DNA of 41,825 bases from Hypsibius dujardini (lineage: Eukaryota; Tardigrada; Eutardigrada; Parachela; Hypsibiidae). Below the pieces are notes generated by a model. It worked only from the letters and a program-made list of their open reading frames with translations. It did not search any database and was not told the origin of the DNA. The first letter of the stretch is position 1. Each line of letters opens with the position of its first letter. Position numbers and translations under genes: made by a program. Of the stretch, positions 10,989 to 22,136 are shown in pieces. The stretch spans positions 1-41,825 of the forward strand of contig LRSR01004099.1 of assembly GCA_001579985.1 (NCBI GenBank), in the 5' to 3' direction.

Positions 10989-12560
10989 ATGGATGTTGAT
11001 GAGGTGGAACTCAAATATTGAAATGGTCTGCCAGATGACATATCTGTAACCGACGAAGATCTGCTCACTCTTGACGACAGACTGCTAGACGCAGATGATC
11101 ACTCTGGCACCTAGCCAACTTCTCATGAGCTTTTTGAGCCCAACTCTGATCAAAGAAATCTTGCTCGAGGTTCTGGATGGAATAATGCTCCGACGATGGA
11201 ATATAAAATGCAGACTGTGGCGTACCGGAAATCTGGGAAGAAGAAATGTTTATCCGTTTCGACAATAAGGTACAAGTTTAGCAGAGTGAAAATCGATTGA
11301 CGCTGTGTGACTGGGCGAGGCAGCTCAATCTGGAGTTGAGAACTGGAAAGATGCAACGAATTGGCGAAATAAGGTTGGTTGTCCCTTTTCTTGATTCATT
11401 GATTTCTAAGCCGCAAGATTTTTTTCTCAAAGTAGTTACACAAACATCTGTAATTGATTGGCTTATTGCAGGCTGAGGCTGAACTTGATATTAAACAGGA
11501 TGCCGACTTAACAAAATGAGCTTGCGATACCGCAACTTCTGTAAAGCTGAATGGTTTTCGTGTTTCTAAGTTTTGAATTTTGAAGTTTAAAAAGATCACA
11601 ATATTGTTGACCGCAAGATCACCGAGTACGTCACCATTAAAATGGTGGAAGATGAGCTTGACCGCTACATTGCAGCTGCTAACTTTGTAGAGCACATGAA
11701 ATGCCTGATCTTGTTGTATGGACTGGAGTGTGTTCTGAATGCTGATCAAAGCGGATTTGAAAACAAAATTAATTCGGGCAGAATTTTACGCAAGCGAGAT
11801 TTGCACAATTGCTTTTAACTTTTCGATTGATGCTTATGCAATAAGTAAGCTTTTGAAAAATTATTCCGAAACAATAAATACCGATTGTATAGTGTGAAAT
11901 AATTCAGTGTACTTCTCATGTGTAGTTCTCAATAAATTGTCGCATTTTTGTTCTCCAAGTTTAAAAAAAGTAAGAGCATGTGTCTAGTCCATCACCAAGA
12001 TCACCCACTCGTACACCATCATGGTAACCATCTACGCCAATGGCAAGCTCCTCAGTCCTCTCTTCATTGTTATGCAAAAAATTACTGGCAACATTTTCGG
12101 TCCTAAAATGCAGCAGTGCTCCTCACAACTCTTCACAGCTCCGAACATTTTCGTAACGGCGTCAAACTCAGGCAAAATGCAAAAGGAACATCTGTCAGTA
12201 TGGTTGGAACATGTGTTCTTCCCCAATGTTGCTAATCGGACTCCTTAATCATTGACTCCTGGTCAACTTCAAAAAATAAGAACTGCTGGACGCTGCCACA
12301 CTGGAAGGCCGAGAGGTCCAGATCGTTACGGTGCCACCGAAAACTACGCCGCTCTTGCAGCCATTAGATGTTAATGGCTTTCGGATGTGGAAGTCTTTTG
12401 TTTGCAAAATTTGGGACCGCTTTGTTCGAAACGGGACGGACTGTGAAGTACACTAGCGGAATGCAGTGCTGAAACTGCAGTCGCTAGTGCATGATCAGTT
12501 TAACAGTGCGTGGTTCCAAGAAATATGGCGAGTGGGGTGGTCACATCCTTAATATATGGA
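10989..12560 (+). pseudogene. pogo/Tigger-type DDE transposase relic
   Basis: Scattered, frameshifted pieces in transposase order. Near 11200-11290 is a segment reading YRKSGKKKCLSVSTIRYKF, typical of the region between the DNA-binding and catalytic domains of this family. Near 11735 is NADQSGF, resembling the first catalytic-Asp motif. At 12021-12248 an open segment (TIYANGKLLSPLFI, then VTASNSGKMQKEHLSVWLEH) resembles the central DDE_1 core. Near 12330-12430 PPKTTPLLQPLDVNGFRMWK matches the C-terminal DDE_1 motif almost perfectly. In-frame stops (for example at codon 11) and at least three frame changes show it is dead. No TIRs were identified. Confidence 0.8.
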
Positions 12561-12667
12561 GACCAAGGAGCATTTAGAGTTTCTCACACCCTCGTAGTTC
12601 TGTCTTAAAAGCGAAGCTCCAAAAACTTCAAAACTTTAAAACTTTATACAATATCTCTTCTCTTTAA

Positions 12668-12958
12668 TTGGCAACGGATCACAGCAGCTATTGAGGCTTA
12701 GTGGACGATCTACGACAGACTGAAAAATCGTGCCGCTATTATCCACTTGTCTTTTTCGGTAACAAGATCATCTCTTTCACAAAGGGAACTGCTTGTTGGC
12801 TTAGGCATGTACCTTCCAACTCTCTTTTTGTGGGAGAAAAGTGTTGATTAAATATTAACATGCGAATGAATTGGCTTGATACTGCGTTTTTTATTAATTT
12901 GCGAACATTGACCTTAACGGTGTACTTCATGATACTGGCAAACGAGCTCTTGAAATAA
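12668..12958 (+). pseudogene. Fragment of a third gustatory-receptor-like gene (exons 4-5)
   Basis: This region aligns with exon 4, intron and exon 5 of both flanking receptor copies (for example 9317-9608). It reads EKSCRYYPLVFFGNKIISF, then a FMILANELLK ending with TAA at 12956-12958. It has an in-frame TGA early in exon 4, a frame-shifting insertion near the exon 4 end, and no AG acceptor before exon 4. No upstream exons were found between the pogo relic and this fragment. Confidence 0.85.
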
Positions 12959-13170
12959 AGTCCGAAACGCGTGCCGGGACAAAGAGACACCTTCGTATCA
13001 TATGGCAAGGTGCTTCATTTCAACGCCTTCATGGCATGCATGTTTATATTGTACCAGGTTTAAGACTTGGCGAGCGATGACGCAAGGCTTATAAAAAACG
13101 TTCGTTATGACACACCTTATAGACATTGTACTTAAGCTGCTACAAGATCAGACTCAAATACAGGAGGGCC

Positions 13171-13246
13171 TACTGGAATCGGAGTTATGAAGTTACTGTA
13201 TAGGTACGGTGCTGTCAAGTTATGGGGTACCGGGGACCCTACTGGC
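13171..13246 (+). repeat. Single unit of minisatellite A
   Basis: GGAGTTATGAAGTTACTGTA followed by TGGGGTACCGGGGACC matches the units at 1-395, as a lone copy between the receptor fragment and the next exon. Confidence 0.8.
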
Positions 13247-13299
13247 AAATATATCTAAGATAGTCCGCAGCGGCAACAAAATGTTTATGTTATTTTAGG

Positions 13300-14272
13300 G
13301 AGTGGTTGAAGGGCCAAATCTTCATTATATGGTTCAAGGAGCTGGTCACCTTTTCTGAGAAAAACAAGGATGTCTACAAGCAGGCGCAGTCTTTGTCGGC
13401 GTATCTTCCGGATCTATTGCATTACCCAGAAGACGAGCTCAAAGGAGCCGTGCAACATTTTAGCAAGACTCTAGCGGATCCGGCACTGCAGAATAGGGAG
13501 GATTCCGAGTCTCACCGTCGTAATCTAGATAGTCTGTCTCTTTTCGACGCTTTCAGGGAAGTGGTAAGCTGAAAATCATAAATTTATTGAACATATGTGC
13601 ACGTAGTGACAAATAAGGTCACAAACACAGAGATCTAAACCAGACACAAACACAGACACATACACAAACGCATACAGACACAGACAGAGATAAAGACAAA
13701 CACGTAGAGGCAGACGCACGGAAACATGAATGTTAAATATACAAAATTCATTTTTGCATGCATGCTTGCGAATTACGAAAACGCTTTTTGCAAAGTGCTC
13801 CAGAGCATAAACTGTATGCTAAAGTCAACTATCGCGCTCCAAAATCCGTTATCACCCGTAGACAGCAGCCACAGTAGGCGTTGGTATTCTATACAAAGGT
13901 TTTTCTTGTGAAAATTCAGCATCAACTAGTAGTTCTTGGTATGAAACAAGTGAAAATCATATGTACTTCGTGCTTTTAAAATGCGTGAACTATGACTACT
14001 TTCATAATTCAAATTTAGTCGCAAGGATGACCGACTACCGTTATCGCTAGGTGACCACTGCCGAAGAGCTCTCCCGCAGAATTGAGGGTACTGATGAGAG
14101 CAAACTAGTGCTAAATGACACCATTCAACTTGCACAGGACGTGGTTGAGGAGACTGCTTTAATGCCCACTGCTGGATGTAAAGAGCCGCAGTACATCGGT
14201 CGCACTGCTAAACCCTCGACATCTCCATTTGCCATTGGAAACAGTCAATATGGAGCAACAACAACACAGTAA
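13300..14272 (+). CDS. Unidentified two-exon gene 3' part
   Basis: Two open segments are joined by a canonical phase-0 intron. The exon at about 13300-13563 begins after a TATTTTAG acceptor and ends in GAAGTG before GTAAGC. The exon at 14051-14272 begins after TATCGCTAG and ends with TAA. Together they give about 160 residues, mostly charged and probably helical (AFREV joined to VTTAEELSRRIEG), with a Ser/Thr-rich tail. Intron 13564-14050 holds a CA-rich microsatellite. No ATG or signal peptide is visible, so a 5' exon is presumably missing or lies upstream beyond the receptor fragment. I do not recognise the family. Coding-like composition and matching splice phases support it; it could equally be a remnant carried with the duplicated block. 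Confidence 0.45.
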
Positions 14273-14438
14273 GGCAGCATCGAAGATCAACCCATCCAGT
14301 CTCGTTCGGTTTTTCTAGCATCGATTCACTCTAGTTTAGCAGGATGCCCAGAAGACTACGCACAGGCAGAAAAAAAGGTGAAATCTCAGCCGCAAAAAAA
14401 CCCACCGCAAGACGTCTGCCCTTAGTCATCAAAAGAAA

Positions 14439-14580
14439 CATAAGGAGCTTCCCTGTGGAGTGTGTGGCAGTGGCGAACGCGCTGACCGCAGTGTGCCTTG
14501 CTCGCTTTTCGACACCTGCAAGACTTGGATTTGCTGAGAGTGCTGCTTGGAGCACCATACCCATGAATGGCTAAGCGAGC
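14439..14580 (+). pseudogene. Cys/His-rich finger fragment, interrupted
   Basis: One frame reads PCGVCGSGERADRSVPC, then TCKTWIC, a TGA stop, then ECCLEHHTHEW. The spacing resembles a PHD- or RING-like zinc-binding module such as those at the C-termini of some DNA transposases. The stop and the absence of adjoining frame make it a relic at most. It could also be chance. Confidence 0.3.
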
Positions 14581-15159
14581 GAAAAAACAGTATGTCATAT
14601 GACCAGCAAAACTCCCTGACTTTATTGCCTGCCGCAATCACGGGTAGTTTTGTGGGATTTGTTCATCACCTTTTTCAGTTTTCGATTTTCCTTTTGATGT
14701 GCGGAGTGCGATATGGATACGGCACTGTTTTTCCTTTGTACTTAGTTGGAGTACCATGGCACATTCCCGTACTTCGACTTCTTTTCCTTGGGTAGTTGCG
14801 TCTTACCGTTATTCCTGGAATTCTATTCTCCCCGGAGGAGGGGGAAGGTACTACTGACGCTACATTCTCAAGTCTTGTTTGGACTATTTTTTGGAATTTA
14901 TTTTAGTAGGGTTCCTGGTACCCCTGGTTTCAATTAGCTTTGGCCTCGAGGCCTCGATTTCAACCTTATGCCAGCTCAATTAATCCTCCAGAAAAATTGT
15001 CAGCATCTCCCAAAATCAACCTGTTTCGAAAACGACGGTCCTTAAAGTCTGCATTTAATACGAGATAAAACGAAATCGGATTCTGTAGCCCTTGTAAAGA
15101 AATGGGATTGAGGAACCCCAAAATTGAGTCTAGTTCTCATCTTGAAAGTGAAACGAAAC

Positions 15160-15290
15160 ATTAATGTTGCCTCTCCGTCCTCCACTACCCAGCTGGCAAA
15201 GGATAACCAAGTCTCGAAGTCTACGATTTGGCAGATCATAAAGCAGAATATAGAGGGGAAGTTGAAAAAAGTACCACTTACATGCCTTGT
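15160..15290 (+). pseudogene. Possible HTH fragment of a Tc1/mariner-like transposase
   Basis: One forward frame reads TTQLAKDNQVSKSTIWQIIK, which has the look of a transposase or resolvase helix-turn-helix (A-x3-x2-VS-xSTI spacing). It ends in a stop soon after, and no catalytic domain follows in this orientation. Confidence 0.3.
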
Positions 15291-15659
15291 CGATTAAGCA
15301 GATTCTCCAAAGTCTCCAACGCGGCCCTCACTGTTTAGGATTCCTAGGATCCACCAGACTCCGCTATATTTGACAGTGGATGAGACATGAGTTCATCTGG
15401 ATACTACCAACGGAGTGCGAATATTATAGGGTGGGTAAGGAAAAATGGCAAGTTTCTTCTTTTTTAAAACAAAAATTTCGTTGTTGGTGCAGGGGTGTGA
15501 CAGGAAGCGTTGTCTTGCAGCAAAAAAAACCTGCGAGGTCCAGACCTGTGACGCCTTTGCCTGGTCTTTTTTATCAGCCTCATCAAAAGTTTTGTGATGT
15601 AAAAGTGAAGAGTTCATGGCCTTACGTTCCTAGTGCTGTAAGGAATGTTGTGCGACAGT

Positions 15660-16135
15660 AGATTCCTTTGTTATCGAAGAAGACAACGAGGAGGGATTTC
15701 TCGACGCTGTGCTCACGCCGCACGACCGTTTGCTTAGTCCTAGGAAAATTGATACCAGCGCGATCCGCTTCGTACGAGAGTCGTAGTAATAAGACCATGC
15801 CTCATCTTCAGTAAGATCCGTTTGAGACTGATTTCGAGATTTTTGCTGAATATTTCGAGCATCTGTTCCAAAAGATCTTTACGTGTCTAATTTCGGTCTT
15901 CTGACATCTTGTGAGGAACCCATTTCGCACAGACCTTCCTGAATTTCAGTTCTGGATGAAGAATGATTTTCAAGGCTGGGGATCCGATGCACAATAACTG
16001 CTCCATCCAGTCAAATGTTCCGCGAGGATTTTGTTTGATGAGATGCTGAACTTCGGAAAAAAGACGATCGATCTTCCAAATCAATCCTTCCAGCCCGAAT
16101 TTCACGAAAGTATTTCTAAACGGTTGCAATAGATG
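15660..16135 (-). pseudogene. mariner-type transposase relic
   Basis: Read on the minus strand, 15887-16129 ends in LKFRKVCAKWVPHKMSEDR, very close to the mariner motif before the catalytic region (K-V-C-A-x-W-V-P-H). Further along the minus strand a second frame has TEDEAWSYYYDSRTK, resembling the following D-E-x-W-x-Y-x-D catalytic motif, and a third frame ends with VVFFDNKGI. Frames change at least twice and stops intervene, so it is inactive. TIRs were not located. Confidence 0.7.
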
Positions 16136-16624
16136 GAATAAAAAAATGGATTTTCAATCATTCTAGCACACCCCTTGTATCCTTACTGCTCTGATACAAA
16201 CAATTGGTTTTCTGTTATAATAGACCCCTCCAAATCTGGTATTCTGGCAATAAAACTACCAGAATTTTAACTATTCAAAAGGGCAAATTTCCGAATCCTG
16301 CCCTAAAACAAGCGTCTTCTGTTGTGAGTCAGCACGAGGCTTCTGGCCAAGCAAAGCGAGGCTATGGGTACGAAGAAAAGTGAAGGTGCTCGCATTAATA
16401 CCATGCTGACATGGTCGAGATGGATCTGTACATACTCGTTCCCGATGGACAGAATGTCCATTATTAACCCATTCCAAATGTATCTCCGAACGGAATGATC
16501 AAGTTTGGATTGTCTTGTTACAATTTGTCAACTGGTACGAAAAGTTTAATTTATGATATGTTTGTGTACAAGTGTAGAGGTACGAATTGTCTGGATACAA
16601 TTTATCTGGATCACACTGACACAC

Positions 16625-16914
16625 TGATGGACCACGCCCAACAAGTTCTCATACCTAATTGTTATAGTTAACTATTCTATTCATGGTGGGTTTTTTAACT
16701 TCTATTAGTTAAATATCTTATCTGCTTTGTTAATAAAGCTGATTACTTATACGTAATTCATTTCTATACATAACACTTTACTATATATCCTGTGTTATAC
16801 ATTTCTAGATAGTTTTACATTCTTTTCCGTTTCCTCCAGTCTACTTTTCTACGTTCTTTATATTCAATCTAACGAACCAAATAATTACCAAACTGTTTGC
16901 TGGTTGACCTAACA
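16625..16914 (+). mobile_element. Solo LTR related to the large retroelement
   Basis: It starts TGATGGACCACGCCCAACAA and ends GACCTAACA, the same end motifs as the LTR at 26482-26800. It shares an internal CACTTTACTATATA TATA-like block and a pyrimidine-rich stretch. It is flanked on both sides by ACAC (16621-16624 and 16915-16918), a 4-bp target duplication of the size expected for this class. No gag-pol sequence follows, so it is a solo LTR left by recombination, of a diverged subfamily. Confidence 0.8.
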
Positions 16915-17309
16915 ACACCTTGGCGGGTGGACGAAAGGGAGCAAAATGTCATTGGTCAGTTCGGTGCAAGCATCAACATGCCGTTTATTGTTGGCCACCA
17001 AATAATCATAATGATAAGGAAACGTGAGTATTGTTTACACAGCATGTACACGTTCGAGGGTCCGATCAGTTACACTTCAGGGCAAGTGAACGCGGTTCGT
17101 GTTACAGCTGAATCAGCGGGTCCAGCATCCTCTAGAGACTCCATTCTATGTGGAACCGTAGCAGGCACAGATCAAACTGTGCAGATCTTGTCTCGGTAAT
17201 TTTTCATCACTTCGTTGGTTCAACTCCTGAATTCCGGCAGTAGGAAAGCCTTGCTGCAACGCCATTTCAGATTCTATGAAACAGAACCGTTCTTTGTGTA
17301 TAGTACAGC

Positions 17310-19805
17310 ATGAAATCAACGTCTGAAAAAACTGCCGAAAAGCACTTTGAACACCCTAATCTTCGGCAACCGAAGGGTCTATTCATCATTCAAACCTTTG
17401 TCCTACGACTCGCCGGATTCCTACCGTACTGCCATGAGTTAGGTGCAAGACGGTCCAGCATCCCAAAATACATCCGTTCGCATGCGCTGTCATGCCTGGC
17501 CGTTGCTGTACTCATCGGAAACGCTTTATACAGCACAATCTCAACTATTCGCATGATTGGGATAATTATCATGACCAACAGAGGTCAGACGGGAGGCTGG
17601 TTGCGAAACGTATTGTACTTTTCCCCCGATATCACCGCATCCATTCGAACCTGCTGCGTCCTCGTCATCATTTTTGCAAAACGCAGCAATTGGATAACCC
17701 TTATTCAGCATTCGATCGAACTTATTACACTATTGTGTCCCAATTACGAGACCGAGCACCGAATTTATGCGAAAATTAACCGTCTATCCGTTTTCTGCTT
17801 CATGGCTAGGTAGAGTATGATCTGCTAAACAAAACAAGACCATACGTCGACACCTGTCTGTGTGTCTGTGTCTGTGTCTGTGTCTGTGTGTCTGTGTCTG
17901 TGTCTGTGTCTGTGTCTGTGTCTGTGTGTCTGTGTCTGTGTCTGTGTCTGTGTCTGTGTCTGTGTCTGTGTCTGTGTCTGTGTCTGTGTTTGTGTCTGTG
18001 CCTGCGTCTATTTGTCTGTGTGTCTGTGTCTGTTTGTCTGTGTGTTCACGTCTGTGTTTCTGACTGCCTGATTGTTTGTATGTCTGTCTGTCTGTCTGTC
18101 TGCCTGTTAGTCTGCCTCTTTAATTGTTTGTTTTCGGTCTCTTGGTATTGGAATAACTATTTCGTCGTCAAGCAAGTCCGATTATGTACTGCGAACAAAC
18201 TGATGCGTTTCGGCAGGGACTGATGGCTTTAGCTTAGGGCGTATGACATTTCTGCTTTGTGTTTATCTGCAGTTTCGTCTCCTATATCTTTTGGTTCTCA
18301 ATCACCTGGGTGTCGTTCGATGTTGGCAGCAACATCACTTCAGTGACGGCAATCTCCTTTTATCCGCTTCCCTTTGCCCTTATTCAGACGGATTACGTGA
18401 TTCTGGATGTACTTTTTCGCGCCATTCCGTTTGTCTTGTCGCAGCAAGCGCACTTCTGCGGGGTATGTTTGGTAATCATCCTGTCCGAGACACTCACCGG
18501 TTTTCGCCGTGAAATAGTGCAAGCCACGGCGTCGTGCGAAACGGTGACGAACGAACTTGTCCAGCGTTGGGGCGCAATCCACGTGAAGATGATGCGCTTT
18601 CTGGGGGAGATCAGTGACACGTTTCAGCTGATTTTCCTCGTGATGTACGTTTCGGACTTTGTGAATGTCATCGGATCCCTGGCGTTCGTGCTCTCGTCCG
18701 ACTTGGTGACCTCCAATTGGTCGTATGTACATTATGCCGGAACGTTTATTATATACGGCGTGTATGCGAGTTTTTCGGCTTTCCCGCTGATTAGAGTTTG
18801 TGAAAAGGTACAGAGTATACTATATATGTCCTCATATATATATACCTAATTTCACGTGCTGTTGACATCAATTAAAAAATATCAGTTTTGTTCTAAACCA
18901 ACTTACGGTATCATTAATTATAATTTCAATAGCTGAGTTCGACAAATATTGTCTTATTTAATCTAACTTAACGAGTGATTCAAAACACAGAAATTGCTAT
19001 TAAGTTATTGTTTTAATTTGATTTATTTTTATTTTTATTTTTATTTTGGACAACATGTTGCCTGCGCTTCAGAATTCCAGCGTCAAGTCTCTGGAAAGTT
19101 GAGTATTTTTTCTGATCGTGAGAATAGAGACTTACATAAATTCCAGTGTTCTTTAGAACAATTTGTAACTGTAATTTGTAACACTCGCAATGAATTGATA
19201 TATTCTAAATAAAATTAAAAGTATATCAAATTGCTGAAGGTCAAGAAACACGTAAAGCGTTACTGAAATAAATTCAATTGGTTAAAATTTAAATTAAATT
19301 AAATTAAATTAAATACTCAATTTTGCATGTTTCAAGACTTTAGTTGTATAAATGCGTGATTGTAATCTGTTTTAATTTAGAGTTCCAGCCTCCCGGAGGA
19401 AGTCTATTTCCTGACAGTGGCGGTGAAGGATCACAACCAAAAGGCATGACTTTGTTTGAACAGCCACATAATTATGGCAAAAGTTTATTAATATGGAAGA
19501 TCTTTTTCCCATAGTTGGCAACGAATCATGGCAGCTTTAGGCATCTAGTAGAAGAGCTTCTGCAGTTTGAAAAATCGTGCTGTCGTCATCCGCTTGTCTT
19601 TACCAGCTGCAAAGTCATCTCCTTCACAAGGGAACTGTTGCTTGGGGTAGGCAAACCGTCAGAACTCGCCCTTTATGGGGGAATAAAGTGTTGATTATTA
19701 ATTAATATGCGTATGAATCAGCTTCATATTGCGTTTTGAATTATTTCGCAGACATGGACTTTGACGGTGTCCTTCATGATTCTGGCAAAGGAGCTCCTGA
19801 AGTAA
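17310..19805 (+). CDS. Gustatory-receptor-like seven-transmembrane receptor, intact
   Basis: Five exons on consistent frames: 17310-17809, 18273-18807, 19381-19422 (or 19443), 19515-19646 and 19752-19805. They encode 420 or 427 residues from an ATG, normal for the 7tm_7 (insect Gr / nematode gur) superfamily. Visible features are an N-terminal LRLAGFLPY block, hydrophobic segments near residues 58-88, 108-124, 155-183 and several more in exon 2, the Gr-like loop QRWGAIHVKMMRFLGEIS before a long hydrophobic stretch, and a tail ending TWTLTVSFMILAKELLK. Intron 1 is phase 2; introns 2-4 are phase 0, the arrangement typical of Gr 3' ends. Exon 3 has two possible donors: GT at 19423, or a GC donor after AAG at 19443. 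Such proteins are ligand-gated cation channels for taste or related cues in sensory neurons; the ligand is unknown. The 5' start is less certain than the rest. Confidence 0.8.
17850..18110 (+). repeat. TGTGTC microsatellite in intron 1 of the intact receptor
   Basis: Nearly pure TGTGTCTG words lie within intron 1 (17810-18272). The corresponding intron of the left copy has a less pure TGTC/TGTT array. Confidence 0.9.
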
Positions 19806-19865
19806 CATGAGAAGTGAGGCCCATGGGGAAGGTTCTCTATTTCAACTCGTCGACATTCTGCATCC

Positions 19866-19975
19866 CTCATATATATCATGTAAATACACGTATTTACGTA
19901 TCATGTGTATTTACGTATTAACGTATCATGTGTATTTACGTATCATGTATCATGTGTATTTACGTATGTCTCATT
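19866..19975 (+). repeat. GTATTTACGTATCATGT minisatellite
   Basis: About five short units of GTATTTACGTATCATGT lie just past the receptor stop codon. The left copy has only a single TATATACGTATTTAC at the equivalent place. Confidence 0.8.
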
Positions 19976-20203
19976 CTGCGAACTGGAATATCTGCTAAAG
20001 TACCTTTGCAGTTAGATACACTTCTGATGCTATTGGGTATTTATATTTATACACGGGCGTGCGTTGGTTAACAACCGCAACCTTCAAATGACGTTTAAGC
20101 CTCTCGTATTAATTTCAGGAAAAATGTATTTCAATTTCAATCGATTAATGTAATTTCGATCTACTGTCTTCCTGTTTCAAGTTGCTTGCTACCGGTGCAA
20201 GTA

Positions 20204-20746
20204 CACCTGTGCTGAGGTCACCTAGAGGACCTTTGGCCGCAATACTGGGTTTTTGATTCAAACTCGGGCCACCCAGTAATCTGGCCACCTGTGCATATAT
20301 ATAGACATGGCCACAATACTGGGTGTTTGGCTCAAACTCGGGCCACCCAATAATCTGGCCACATGTGTAACAGCTGTGTTGAGGTTACCTAGAGGGTCTT
20401 TGTTTGGGTTCTGGTGGGCCGTAGGGGTAAAACGTGTCAATCAAGCTTTGATTGATTTAAGTCAAATTATTGCACATCTTACGCATTTCGTTGTTGTTTT
20501 TATTTCGGAGCGACAACCTCTGCATTATATTGCAGTTTCCTCACGATTTTGTTGTCAATATGATTGAATTCATTTATTATAAGCATTCTATCGTCTATGA
20601 CGTACATGTCGCGAAAGGAAAGCGCAGTGCATTTTTCTGTTGGCAAATAAATCATGCAGCAACTAAACAAATCAGATGTGTGATTGTCCCACACGGCTCG
20701 CCAGAACCCAAACAACGACCCTCAGAGTAACCTCAGCACAGCTGTA
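20204..20746. mobile_element. Composite MITE, 543 bp, with empty site in the paralogous copy
   Basis: The right end (20692-20744) is the inverted copy of 20371-20413, with matching CAGCTGTG, TGAGGTTAC and TTGTTTGGGTTCTGG blocks. A second related end lies at 20204-20235. Two direct copies of about 75 bp (CAATACTGGGT, ACTCGGGCCACCCA) lie between. The left duplicate runs straight from GATGCAACAA to CCCGGCA near 10135-10145, so this block is an insertion. GTA flanks both sides and may be the target duplication. Confidence 0.8.
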
Positions 20747-20935
20747 CCCGGCACTTGATCATAGTACTCTGGCACCGGCGGACATATTTATCTCTGGCTC
20801 GGTAGACCGTTTCGTTCATACTTCAGCAGCCGGCGGATGAAATCGAACGACCTATACTAATCTAAAAATCCTTTCCGGTTTTGTGACTGCGACAACCGAC
20901 GTCAGATCACTTGCGCAAAATGCACAACAACAACG

Positions 20936-22012
20936 CCAACCCTCGCGAAAGAAATGGCCGTAATTCGAATCTTAATTAAAATCCTTAATGGTTCTCTAAA
21001 CGTTGCCACAGTACACTACAATTTGGCGGTCGAACCTTTTGTCCATACCAAAATAAGTCTATAATTGCGTTTCAAAATGGGTTGCAAAAGGAGATACACT
21101 TTTGGACTGAACCGCACTTGGTTGACCAATGGCCGGTCTTCCCAAAATGCTCCCTCCTTGGCCACAAAGTGATTTGGCATCGTTTGGCATGACCAACCGA
21201 GCTCTACTCCTCCTCAACCAACACTCAGTAAACTCAGTGCGTAACAAAACTATTGAAATTAACAAGACTTTCTCCACTTCCAGACTTTTCAAACTTATCT
21301 CTGAAAAAATTCCTAATTGCCGATAAAATTGGTGTCATAAATGGTACTCCGTTTGTTCACCTTTTTGCTTCAGGAACTAAAAATGGTTGCAAACTGCTTT
21401 GTTACGTAATATGGAACGGTACTTAAGACGGTAAATGTAACCGTATTTTGGATAACGTTTTTTTTCGGGAGGCCAATCCATAAGGGAAGCGTAGCAGGGG
21501 TTCGTTTAGGATCTTTACAAATCGAAATCAGGACTCCTTATGGCAGGACCAGGGGATGGGCAAAAGACAATTAGAATTATTTTCAAAATTGAACGCAAAT
21601 TCGGGTTTTTTTTCGCAATAATTTCAAAACTTATGGGAGCCTGGGGGTCTAATTTCGAAATCTGAATCTAACCTGAAAAACAAACTGCATTTTGTTCCTT
21701 TATTCACCCTTGGGCTTACAATGAAGTGTCCTAGATCCAACTTGTAAGGACTTTAAACGAGACTTTGAAGTGCAGGACCCCCCCCCCCAATCGTTCAGAG
21801 GTGCGGCGACGCTCAGCCGAGAGCCTTGATCATTAGGGAAAAGCTCTTGAGAGTCTTCTCTGCTTCATATGAAGGGAAGCGGGATCTTAGCGCATGATAA
21901 TAATTGCCTGTGGCAGGCTTCAAGGTATCCCTCGTACGTAAATATACCGTACATGTATAAAGAACGGCGTAAAACGATCCACAATTGTCAATTGTAGCTG
22001 AACTTCAGTATA
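20936..22012. mobile_element. Insertion of about 1.08 kb into the right duplicate
   Basis: The left copy is continuous here (AAAATGCAAAACAATAGTAC, then ATTTGCT). The right copy has about 1.08 kb between ATGCACAACA and ATATTTGCTGC. The insert contains a poly-C run near 21780 and short ORFs (21129-21326 and its antisense) but no recognised protein and no clear terminal repeats. A deletion in the left copy is the alternative. Confidence 0.5.
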
Positions 22013-22136
22013 TTTGCTGCAAAAGGAGCTTTTATTTCTAAATTATAGCATTTATTGTAAATAAAATAGGTAGAAACAATTGAAAATCTATAAGGAAGCC
22101 GGTGATATCGAGCGATTTTCAGTTTTCGCAGTCTTC

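Noticed and set aside
16897-17199. 100-codon ORF after the solo LTR as a gag start
   Set aside because: It does not resemble gag. It begins inside the LTR end, and the ACAC duplication indicates the LTR is solo.
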